In this document: piece after piece, positions 1-6,859 of the stretch
Position numbering within the stretch: position 1 is the first letter of the stretch
How the letters are laid out: each line of letters begins with the position of its first letter
Assembly: GCA_002435365.1 (NCBI GenBank)
Contig: DJMM01000091.1
Span: 9,638 to 28,730, forward strand
Direction of reading: 5' to 3'
From: Ignavibacteriales bacterium UBA6490
GTDB taxonomy: Bacteria; Bacteroidota; Ignavibacteria; Ignavibacteriales; Ignavibacteriaceae
DNA: 19,093 nucleotides
The notes under the pieces: model-generated
Told to the model about the DNA's origin: nothing
The model's database searches: none
What the model saw: the letters and a program-made list of their open reading frames with translations, nothing else
Made by a program: the position numbers and the translations under genes

Positions 1-13
1 ACAGGAAGAATTA

Positions 14-886
14 TTAATTTATTTGAGTATGCAGCACTATCTGGTTTACAATATGATCATAATCAAAATAGTTTATCTCATGCCCGCATCTTTCCAGAGT
101 TATCAGTTTCGATCCGGGGATCTCATTACGCAGAGCCACACCATGCGCATACGGAATCACCGGATCCTCAGTGCCATGGATTATAAGAGAGGGGATATTA
201 ATTTCATGAATTCTGCCGAAATATTCTTCACCCCCTTTAAGCCTGGAGTGATTGAACGAGCTTAACAGATTTTTTGACCTTTCGACCTCTTCGTTTGCAA
301 GCCTGAGTACCAGTTTTTCATTAAAGGGATGCCTGCTGCCAGCTAAAAGACGCCATCCATCTGCAATATATTGTATTACAAGATCCCGGTCATTCCAGTC
401 CAGCTTATTTCCGCCGAGGTAGTAATTAACGATTTTAGGGCCCGCCTGTGGTAATTCAGGATTATCCGGCCCGAATACAGATGAAGCTATCATTGTAATT
501 GTTGACGCATTTTCCGGATACCGAAGTGCAAATACCTGTGCAAGCATACCGCCTAACGACATCCCTACAATGTTAGCCTTCGCAATACTATATGAATCAA
601 GTACACCCCTGGCGTCATCCACCATATCGGTTAAATTATAACCCGGACTGCCCGGCTTATAGCAAGTTGATCTGCCGGTATCCCGGTTGTCATATCTTAT
701 TACGAATCTATCCTGTTCCGCTAGCCTGCTGCAGAACTCATCGTCCCACCAGAGCATTGAAGCAGAAGCACCCATTATAAGCAGAATGGGTATATCGGTT
801 TCTCTGCCGAAGGACTCCGTGCAGATCTCCGCATTATTTATATTAAATATTTGTTCATCCATCTGAAGTATATTTTTATAGTTCAT
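14..886 (-). CDS. alpha/beta hydrolase (esterase-like)
   Basis: This encodes a 290-residue alpha/beta-hydrolase-fold enzyme with no signal peptide, so it should act in the cytoplasm. The oxyanion-loop region (LLIMGASASM, about 35-44), the nucleophile elbow GMSLGG with Ser110, the acid in HGTEDPVIP (Asp241) and the final histidine in CGHE (His269) form a complete catalytic triad in the usual order and spacing. The overall pattern, including the RYDNRDTGRS stretch near 64-73, is that of the esterase/methyl-esterase branch (RdmC-like), but the substrate cannot be read from the sequence. The ATG at 886 has no clear Shine-Dalgarno; the next ATG (862, Met9) is an equally possible start. The stop codon is at 14-16. 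The nearest gene upstream is almost 1 kb away, so it is probably transcribed alone. Family assignment is secure; function within the family is not. Confidence 0.85.
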   Translation of the reverse strand: MNYKNILQMDEQIFNINNAEICTESFGRETDIPILLIMGASASMLWWDDEFCSRLAEQDRFVIRYDNRDTGRSTCYKPGSPGYNLTDMVDDARGVLDSYSIAKANIVGMSLGGMLAQVFALRYPENASTITMIASSVFGPDNPELPQAGPKIVNYYLGGNKLDWNDRDLVIQYIADGWRLLAGSRHPFNEKLVLRLANEEVERSKNLLSSFNHSRLKGGEEYFGRIHEINIPSLIIHGTEDPVIPYAHGVALRNEIPGSKLITLERCGHEINYFDYDHIVNQIVLHTQIN

Positions 887-1163
887 TGATTAATAGCTGA
901 ATATGTTCAATAAAATTTTTTTACCGTGAATTATTTTTTAATAAGAAAAATCTTATCTGCAACCTTGCAATGGGATACAACAAAATCCGTTCCCTTTATA
1001 TATCGCGCCTTTTTTTCAGCACCTTACGGTGTTTCTAAAGTAAAAATTACCGCTTTATAGCTTTTAACTCACTTACCAATGAAACAAGACGTCAGAGTAT
1101 TTTAATCTGCTGCTAATCTGTATATTACCTCAATCTGAGCTGATCAAAATGAGATTGGAACCG

Positions 1164-1196
1164 GGTTAGAATCAGGTTAGAATCAGGTTAGAATCA
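1164..1196. repeat. 11-bp tandem repeat, three perfect copies
   Basis: The unit GGTTAGAATCA occurs three times head to tail without a mismatch (1164-1174, 1175-1185, 1186-1196), followed by a decayed fragment. It lies in noncoding DNA. The copy number suggests slippage-prone sequence; no function can be assigned. Confidence 0.9.
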
Positions 1197-1250
1197 GATC
1201 AGGGTAGGAATTCCAGGCAAATTTTTTAGCATCAAAATACTTCCGCCGAC

Positions 1251-1266
1251 CGGTCAATTTTGACCG
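1251..1266. repeat. short inverted repeat CGGTCA-N4-TGACCG
   Basis: Two perfect 6-base arms (1251-1256 and 1261-1266) flank a 4-base spacer. The left arm overlaps the 8-base palindrome GACCGGTC (1248-1255). It sits about 40 bases before the plus-strand TAnnTTTG box at 1304, so it could be an operator, but its small size makes chance occurrence possible. Confidence 0.4.
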
Positions 1267-1303
1267 TTTATTTAATTTTTACTGATAATAGTTAATATTT
1301 TCG

Positions 1304-1311
1304 TACTTTTG
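1304..1311 (+). promoter_or_regulatory. Bacteroidota-type -7 box (TACTTTTG)
   Basis: TACTTTTG matches the TAnnTTTG -7 consensus of the Bacteroidota primary sigma factor. The -33 element is poor: only ACTG at 1281-1284, at 19-base spacing. No gene follows on the plus strand, although a hairpin with a T-run lies at 1808-1835. The match is short, so chance is a real alternative. Confidence 0.3.
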
Positions 1312-1807
1312 CTGGAAAACAAGCGATAATTACCTTTTAAAGATTTTATTAATTGCAGATTTAACCGGGCATTAAATTCCTTTGATCTGAAATTCTTCTC
1401 CCAAGCATCTGTTCCTGAAATTGAATGATCCCAAATTGATCCTCCCGTTCTGAAGTGTTTTGTTTACAAAATATTTAATGGCAGGTACCGGTAATTGAGT
1501 TATGCGGGGAAATCAGAAGAAAATAATGATTGAGGAAATATGGAGTGGAAATTCTGTATCAGCCCGAAATAAAATGAGACCCGGTACATTTTTCTTAAAG
1601 CACTGTACTGTTTATAGACAAACTTGTGAGTCGGGTTCGGATGATGGATGGTGAAAAAATTACCGGTAATCTTAATTATTACCGGCCGGAAAATTATTCC
1701 TGCTATCACCTTAACAGGAATAGAATCAGATAATGAACCGATGAACGAATAGTTATTAAGCAGAGAAATTAAAGTTTAGGGAGTATTGATAATCTCAATA
1801 ATATAAT

Positions 1808-1835
1808 CCTGCCGGCAGCTACCGGCAGGGTTTTT
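1808..1835 (+). terminator. intrinsic terminator-like hairpin
   Basis: A perfect 8-bp GC-rich stem (CCTGCCGG at 1808-1815 with CCGGCAGG at 1822-1829) closes a 6-base loop and is followed on the plus strand by G and five Ts. On the minus strand it lies just after the stop of the CopD-like gene and is followed by an AT-rich tail without a clean T-run. It could therefore terminate the minus-strand gene, though its shape suits plus-strand transcription better. Confidence 0.65.
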
Positions 1836-1837
1836 AT

Positions 1838-2305
1838 TTACCACAAAAATGAAGCCCACAGGATTATTAATACACCAAGAATGGTATTTATAAGCGCCAG
1901 CCTGTCAAGCTGTCCGGAATATTTCACAAACTCTGCAGTAGGTTTTTCACCCGGTTTGGGCATATTTTTCCTCATAGCAGGAACTACCTTCAAACCTATA
2001 GTCAGACCAACAATAAGAACGCCAATTACCGAAATAATTTTAATTGTAAGAAATATCCCGGTCTCGGAAGAGACGTCGAACAGCATAGCAGCGGGAGTTT
2101 TCAAAAGTCCGGTAATAATAAGCAATACTATGCAGGTCCACGCAACAATTGAAAATCTTTTTGCAACTATTCCCTGGACAATTCCGCTCTGCTGCTGATC
2201 AATTTTTGATAATGCAGGTGCAAGAACGATCTTGGTAAATATTGCACCACCGATCCACATGGCGGCTGCCAGCAGGTGCACAAAATTAATAAGGTGATCG
2301 ACCAT
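1838..2305 (-). CDS. CopD-like four-helix membrane protein
   Basis: The 155-residue product is an integral inner-membrane protein with four predicted hydrophobic segments (about 4-26, 51-70, 84-105 and 136-153). The first helix carries the histidine-plus-tryptophan pattern HLLAAAMWIGG (His10, Trp17), typical of the CopD/copper-resistance-D-like superfamily and related short integral membrane proteins. In such families the histidines may bind copper or haem; that role here is only an inference. The ATG at 2305 is well supported by AAAGGAG placed six bases upstream. A hairpin follows the stop at 1808-1835. There is no copC-like or other metal gene beside it, so context adds little. A generic DUF-type membrane protein is the main alternative. 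Confidence 0.6.
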   Translation of the reverse strand: MVDHLINFVHLLAAAMWIGGAIFTKIVLAPALSKIDQQQSGIVQGIVAKRFSIVAWTCIVLLIITGLLKTPAAMLFDVSSETGIFLTIKIISVIGVLIVGLTIGLKVVPAMRKNMPKPGEKPTAEFVKYSGQLDRLALINTILGVLIILWASFLW

Positions 2306-2626
2306 AAAGGGCTCCTTTAATTTATTGTTAAATACAGAGTTGTTTATATATCTATGCTCAACACTAAAATTCCGGCGAATTTTGAGATTTTAAAAATTAT
2401 TTTGAATTAATGATTTCAGAGAACCAAATATTGAAAGCTTAACATAAATATATGTGACGGCAGGATTTTTTGCCAGGGTTTAATAATCGTCTGCAACATA
2501 TTTCACAGCGCTGGTTAAGTTTTCCGCCGGGGACAGGCGCTTTACTTATATAAAAAGCAGATTTTGCGGTAAGACCGGGTGGTAAAGAAAAGGAGAGTGA
2601 ACAGAATCCACTCTCCTGAAATTTGT
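2306..2626. other. intergenic region with leader and terminator
   Basis: This stretch holds the Shine-Dalgarno and leader of the CopD-like gene and, near its right end, the terminator of the lipoprotein gene. A 64-codon minus-strand frame that begins inside the lipoprotein gene and runs through the terminator hairpin is not credible. Nothing else was recognised. Confidence 0.5.
2586..2617 (-). terminator. intrinsic terminator of the lipoprotein gene
   Basis: AGGAGAGTG (2591-2599) and CACTCTCCT (2609-2617) form a perfect 9-bp stem with a 9-base loop. Reading the minus strand, the hairpin comes 9 bases after the lipoprotein stop and is followed by a T-rich tract (TTTTCTTT). Confidence 0.8.
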
Positions 2627-3877
2627 TTAATCTTTGTTGATTTTGATTTGAATCTTTTTTCCGGGTTGCTTGCCGAAATGTTTTGTATAGAGGTCCTTGT
2701 ATTTATCCGAAAGCCCGGCAGGCAGCTCCTTGTCATTTACTGTTATTTTATCAGAATCCAGACTCAATGAAAAATTTTCATCTTCCGACTTAATAATTCC
2801 ATCCTTTACAAGCTCTTTTTTGATTTCTTTTGTAAAGCCACCCAGATTTTTTATTTCAATCTTCAATCCCGATGACTTTTCATTAAGATCAGAAATTTTA
2901 TCCTCAAGCTTGTCTATCTCAATTTCAATTTCCGGGATATCTATTTCGATTTTATCAATATCCAGGTCTTTCAAATGATCTGTCATCTTTCGGATTTGTA
3001 CGTTCAGTTCTTTCATCTGCTGGTTCAGGTTTTCATCGGAAAGCTCCACCCTGATCTTTTCCTTTATTTCTTTTAATTTGTCTGAATCGAGCATTACTTT
3101 TGCTTTATGTCCCTTAAGTTTTTGCAGTTCAATCTTCATTTTTTTCATATCCTTTTTGAAGCAGCTGTCGGCAAAAAGGCTGTCCCTGTGCTTAATTATA
3201 TAAACCTGTTTGTCTTTGATATCTTTTTTCAGGTCTTTCATATTCTCGTTGAATTCATCCCAGTTAAAATTGAAATGGTGCATAGACCCTTTTTTGCAGC
3301 AGCTGTCCGAATCTTCAAAAATGTAAAACTTTTTAAGTCCCTGCATATCCATGTCAAAATCGGGTATATCAATATCAAAGTCATCCATCTTTAGCTTGAA
3401 CAGGTGAACAGCTTCATCCTCATCTATATGAAGCAGACTGTCCTGATCCCTGAACATAAAAATCTTTTTGTCTTTTACAGGATCCTCTCCCAGCCAGTAT
3501 AGTTTATCCTTTTGAGGATCTTTTTCGGTCCATTTAAGCTTGTCTTTATTTATCCTGATATGACGTACCGGTCCGTCATTTCCATCCGGATCGCTGCTTT
3601 TCAGTTCATCGACATTTTTGTAAACCAGGTCCTCATAATTTTTCATATCACTATCCGGCACTTTTTTCCCATCCTTATGAATGGAAACAATCTTATTGTC
3701 CTTGAAGCTTACTTCATAAAGACTTCTATACCCATCCTCGAATTTATGGAATGACAGCACCTTATCGGCGTCGGTTTTACCTGGTTTTATGGTTTCTGTT
3801 GATGTACAGGAAGAAAATACCATTGCCAGTAAAGCCAGGCTGGCAATGGTAAAAATATGCAGTACAGTCGTTTTCAT
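2627..3877 (-). CDS. highly charged lipoprotein of unknown function
   Basis: The 416-residue protein starts with a lipoprotein signal peptide: a hydrophobic stretch (about 5-21) and a lipobox ending at Cys24 (VFSSC). It should be lipid-anchored in the envelope. The rest is extremely rich in Lys, Asp and Glu. Two stretches alternate acidic and hydrophobic residues strictly (about 166-178 and 306-322), a pattern expected for exposed beta strands, while about 205-300 looks helical or coiled-coil. The last 70 residues (about 347-416, with KELVKDGII and KYKDLYTKHFGKQPGKK) resemble a C-terminal module I recall in other Bacteroidota envelope proteins; this is memory, not a search. The start is fixed by AAGGAG six bases upstream of the ATG. 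It has its own terminator. I do not recognise a function. Confidence 0.75.
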   Translation of the reverse strand: MKTTVLHIFTIASLALLAMVFSSCTSTETIKPGKTDADKVLSFHKFEDGYRSLYEVSFKDNKIVSIHKDGKKVPDSDMKNYEDLVYKNVDELKSSDPDGNDGPVRHIRINKDKLKWTEKDPQKDKLYWLGEDPVKDKKIFMFRDQDSLLHIDEDEAVHLFKLKMDDFDIDIPDFDMDMQGLKKFYIFEDSDSCCKKGSMHHFNFNWDEFNENMKDLKKDIKDKQVYIIKHRDSLFADSCFKKDMKKMKIELQKLKGHKAKVMLDSDKLKEIKEKIRVELSDENLNQQMKELNVQIRKMTDHLKDLDIDKIEIDIPEIEIEIDKLEDKISDLNEKSSGLKIEIKNLGGFTKEIKKELVKDGIIKSEDENFSLSLDSDKITVNDKELPAGLSDKYKDLYTKHFGKQPGKKIQIKINKD

Positions 3878-3986
3878 GTATATCTCCTTATTTCTGGTTA
3901 AGACGAAAACGACCCGGGAATGTTTCGCTTTTACGCAATTTGTTGTTAAAAGCTGAAAAAATAATGATGAGCGGATGATATTATGT

Positions 3987-4400
3987 TTATTTCCACACCG
4001 CCAGAATTGCCCCGCTTATTAAAAAGGCTACAAGCGAATATCCTGAATTAATGAGCCATAAAGCCGGGCTTTTTCTTTCATACAGATTATTCATCAGGCT
4101 CAAAGACGCTGCAAAACCAAACCAGCAAAGGAATCCTATTATAAGTCCATTTCCCAGTGATTCAGCCTTTGCAAAATTGATAATAACTGCAAGAATATAC
4201 GATGCAACAAGCCATACAATAAGAGTGAGGCTAAATATCATAGCCATTCCTCCCCCTTCTCGTAGTTCATCTTCTGTTTTTCCGATTGCAGACATCCATT
4301 GCTTACCGAACATGGAAGGGGAATACCAGATAGCACCTAGTCCGAATGACACTAAAGCCGAGACCAGAACAGCCAAATAGTTAACATTAATGTCGGGCAT
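3987..4400 (-). CDS. DUF1761 family membrane protein
   Basis: This is a 137-residue integral membrane protein with four hydrophobic helices (about 6-24, 52-74, 82-101 and 114-134). The segment after the first helix, IWYSPSMFGKQW (about 24-35), is the hallmark of the DUF1761 family, whose function is unknown. The start is the ATG at 4400: AGGAG lies five bases upstream, whereas the in-frame GTG at 4406 sits inside that Shine-Dalgarno and is rejected. The gene is the first minus-strand gene left of a divergent region and precedes the lipoprotein gene by about 110 bp; no terminator is evident between them, so cotranscription is possible. Confidence 0.85.
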   Translation of the reverse strand: MPDINVNYLAVLVSALVSFGLGAIWYSPSMFGKQWMSAIGKTEDELREGGGMAMIFSLTLIVWLVASYILAVIINFAKAESLGNGLIIGFLCWFGFAASLSLMNNLYERKSPALWLINSGYSLVAFLISGAILAVWK

Positions 4401-4825
4401 AAACACTCCTGTGATTTGTTAAATTAGGTGAGAACATAATTAAAAATCGGGCGAGAAACAATAAATAGAAAAGGCTGAATCAGAAGTCCTTTTTGGTAAC
4501 AACAACAACAATCCAGGATTTCCTTGTCGATTCAGCCTTAATTATTTCTTTTATGAAAATATAATAACAGACTTTAGCTAAAAAGCATTTTTTGTGCCAT
4601 CTGAAAACCTTCAGATTCTGAAGTTAAATATACTAAAGTAGTGTATCTAAATAAAATTACTGTCTCATATTATAACTTTAGCGGTACCGGGTACTGGTTT
4701 TCTCCCGGATTTTCAGCGCGGATATTAATAAAGTGCTGACAGAAAGCTCTATCCGTAATTATGAAATAAGTGTATATTTAACAGCGCCGATTTAATCACT
4801 ACTTGTAATTTTTATAGGATCTTTA
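4401..4825. other. divergent intergenic region with folded elements
   Basis: This 425-bp region separates the minus-strand DUF1761 gene from the plus-strand EEP-barrel gene and should hold both promoters. No perfect TAnnTTTG box was found. The closest match toward the EEP-barrel gene is TATATTTA (4773-4780), one base off and lacking a -33 element. The region also contains a large hairpin (4471-4539) and two mutually exclusive small hairpins (4599-4616 or 4609-4623). Confidence 0.5.
4471..4539. repeat. inverted repeat / hairpin with (AAC)4 loop
   Basis: AAGGCTGAATC (4471-4481) and GATTCAGCCTT (4529-4539) are perfect 11-bp complementary arms. Inside them AGTCCT (4485-4490) can pair with AGGATT (4515-4520, one G-U), leaving a loop that contains AAC four times (4498-4509). 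A T-rich tract follows on the plus strand. It could be a small RNA, a terminator or a decayed element end; no protein is encoded. Confidence 0.6.
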
Positions 4826-6817
4826 ATGATGGATCTGGTGATAAAATTCCTGCTGTCGATCTTTCTTCTTGCCGTGCTGCCGGACTATACAGCAGCACAG
4901 GGAAACGGTAATCTTAAAGTACTTACCATTAATGTATGGTCAGGTCTTGATTACAGCGGAGTATTCAAAATGTCAGAATATGAAGATGATTCCGTAAGAG
5001 AGGCCAGGTTTTCTATTCTGTGCGATGAACTGAAAGTCCTGGACCCCGATGTTATTTTTCTGCAGGAAGCAAATCCAGCCCCCTCATACACATCACGACT
5101 TGCGGAACTGCTTGGATATAACGAAATACACCAGGTATGCAACGCGGGATTTAAAATTGGACCCTTCGGGCTCCCGGTAAATTTAAAGGAAGGTAATGCC
5201 ATACTTGCAAAAAAGGAGCTCAGGCTTGAAGAGACCGATGCAATTAAGTTGTCGGGTCTGTTCGGTCTGCATGGAGATGCGTTGTCACTTCATTTTGACG
5301 ATGCAATTTTTGCAGTAGCAGGCAAAATAGAGGTGCAGGGGAAAGAAATTATACTTATCAACACTCATCTTTCGGCAGACCAGGACTCATCTGGTTCCGA
5401 AGACAGGAGCAATGAATTATCCTGCTTATCAGATTATTTGAGTGAGCTTTCCGGTAATGCTGTAATTCTGGGCGGCGATTTAAATTGTACGCCCGATTCC
5501 CCTGAACTTTTGAACTTCATGGCAATGAACAGACTGACCGATTGTTTCTCAAACGGTGAAGATGCAGGTTATACATGGGATCCGGTAAATAACGGGAATG
5601 TTCATTATTCAATGAATGAAGAAAATTATTCACCCGGAGATACAGTTTCTCGAAGAATTGACTATATATTCATAAACAATAAATTCGGGAATGATCCCCT
5701 TAAAAAAACAGTTGTGGTATTTAACAAGAGCAGGAATAATATTTTTTGTTCCGATCATTATGGCGTGCTTGCAGAACTCGGTTTATCCGGTATAACGAAA
5801 CCGGATGCCCCGACTGATTTGTCAAACTGGGATGCGCTGCCGTTTTTATCATATGACACGGAACTTGGACTGGGCTATGGTCTTAAAGTTTTTCTGCTTA
5901 GCCAGCTGGGTTATCGGGAATCAATTGATGTAACTGCATTTAACAGTACAAAAGGGATGAGATCTTACAAGGTTGTTTTTTCCATTCCTGATTTTGAGCT
6001 CCGGCAAAGAACTTTGTATCCGCTTGCGGTAGATGTTATTTTCGAATACTACAGGATGTTAAAGAACAGTTTTTTCGGGATTGGGAACAGTTCGGCTTTT
6101 GGAGATCGTGAATTCTATACCCGCGAACAGCTTGAATTTAAATTGCAGCTGGGCAGGGGAATTACCTCATATCTTGTTTTGCAGGGGGGCTTAAAATTTA
6201 AATCGGTCAGAAATTTTGAATTTGAAGAGAACAGCAGGTTAAAATCATTCAGCGGGTTGAGTTCTTCAAAAACAAAATATTACGGTATATATTCCAGCTT
6301 CAGATACGACACCCGGAACAGCTTTATTAATCCTTCCGCCGGTATCGTAATTGATGGTGAGATTGAATATGCACCGGATCTTGATTTCAATAATATTACA
6401 TTTGAAAGAATATCTCTGACCACTCAATATTATGCGGAATTATTTTACCCCAAAACAATATTTGCCGCAAGAGTTATGCTGCAGGGAATAATCGGTCCGG
6501 ATATTCCCGTACAAAATCTTCTTTCGGTGGGGGGAAGCGGATCTTTAAGAGGCTATGCACAGGACAGATTTCTGGATAAAATTGCATCGGTAGCAACTGC
6601 CGAGCTTAGGTTTCCTTTAATTTGGAGGTTGGGCGGAGTACTGGGGCTGGATGCTGCAAATGTGTGGTCTAAAACAGAACAGATTAGTTCTGCCGGCTGG
6701 AAAATGAATTCCGTTGCCGGTTTAAGGTTTTATTTTGATACTTTTGTGGCAAGACTGGATTTTGGTTTTTCCGAAGAGACAACCGGTTTCTTTATGGAAT
6801 TCGGACATACTTTCTGA
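4826..6817 (+). CDS. secreted EEP (DNase I-like) domain fused to Omp85-type outer-membrane barrel
   Basis: The 663-residue protein has a Sec signal peptide (about 1-24, TAA before Gln25). Residues 29-320 form an endonuclease/exonuclease/phosphatase domain with every catalytic motif: Asn36 (TINVWSG), Glu81 (FLQEA), His181 (INTHLS), Asp218 and Asn220 (GGDLNCTP), Asp279 (RIDYIF) and Asp310-His311 (CSDHYG). Family members hydrolyse phosphodiester bonds in nucleic acids or in lipids such as sphingomyelin. Residues 335-663 form a surface-antigen/Omp85-type barrel, shown by the RYDTRNSFINPSAG stretch (493-506), the loop-6 motif SLRGY (573-577) and a terminal Phe. No POTRA domain fits between the two parts. 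The layout resembles type Vd autotransporters, in which a lipase is joined to such a barrel. The frame is open throughout, so this is not an assembly join of two frames. Asparaginase follows after 42 bp. Domain calls are firm; substrate and topology are inferred. Confidence 0.9.
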   Translation: MMDLVIKFLLSIFLLAVLPDYTAAQGNGNLKVLTINVWSGLDYSGVFKMSEYEDDSVREARFSILCDELKVLDPDVIFLQEANPAPSYTSRLAELLGYNEIHQVCNAGFKIGPFGLPVNLKEGNAILAKKELRLEETDAIKLSGLFGLHGDALSLHFDDAIFAVAGKIEVQGKEIILINTHLSADQDSSGSEDRSNELSCLSDYLSELSGNAVILGGDLNCTPDSPELLNFMAMNRLTDCFSNGEDAGYTWDPVNNGNVHYSMNEENYSPGDTVSRRIDYIFINNKFGNDPLKKTVVVFNKSRNNIFCSDHYGVLAELGLSGITKPDAPTDLSNWDALPFLSYDTELGLGYGLKVFLLSQLGYRESIDVTAFNSTKGMRSYKVVFSIPDFELRQRTLYPLAVDVIFEYYRMLKNSFFGIGNSSAFGDREFYTREQLEFKLQLGRGITSYLVLQGGLKFKSVRNFEFEENSRLKSFSGLSSSKTKYYGIYSSFRYDTRNSFINPSAGIVIDGEIEYAPDLDFNNITFERISLTTQYYAELFYPKTIFAARVMLQGIIGPDIPVQNLLSVGGSGSLRGYAQDRFLDKIASVATAELRFPLIWRLGGVLGLDAANVWSKTEQISSAGWKMNSVAGLRFYFDTFVARLDFGFSEETTGFFMEFGHTF

Positions 6818-6859
6818 AACAAATCCTTCTGGTTATTTTTATTTTTTAATTATTTGCAT

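Larger units (their letters stand above)
887..1837. other. long intergenic region without a convincing gene
   Basis: About 950 bp separate the hydrolase start from the next gene end. Only short, unconvincing reading frames occur, such as a 50-codon plus-strand frame from 1502 and a 69-codon minus-strand frame over the same bases, neither with a family signature. The stretch is not featureless: it holds a perfect 11-bp tandem triplet, a small inverted repeat, a TAnnTTTG box on the plus strand, two copies of the motif TACCGGTAAT (1486-1495 and 1661-1670, the second inside a perfect 12-bp palindrome at 1659-1670) and a strong hairpin near its right end. These are listed separately. It may contain an untranslated transcript, but this is not shown. 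Confidence 0.5.

Noticed and set aside
1164..1196. CRISPR-like array
   Set aside because: The 11-bp units are contiguous without spacers and far too short for CRISPR repeats.
1500..1709. 69-codon minus-strand and overlapping 50-codon plus-strand (1502-1654) frames
   Set aside because: No Shine-Dalgarno, no recognisable family pattern, and each is the shadow of the other in noncoding DNA.
2542..2736. 64-codon minus-strand frame overlapping the lipoprotein 3' end
   Set aside because: It runs through the terminator hairpin and overlaps a well-supported gene in another frame.
4401..4406. GTG start two codons upstream for the DUF1761 gene
   Set aside because: The GTG is part of the AGGAG-GTG stretch that forms the Shine-Dalgarno of the ATG at 4400.
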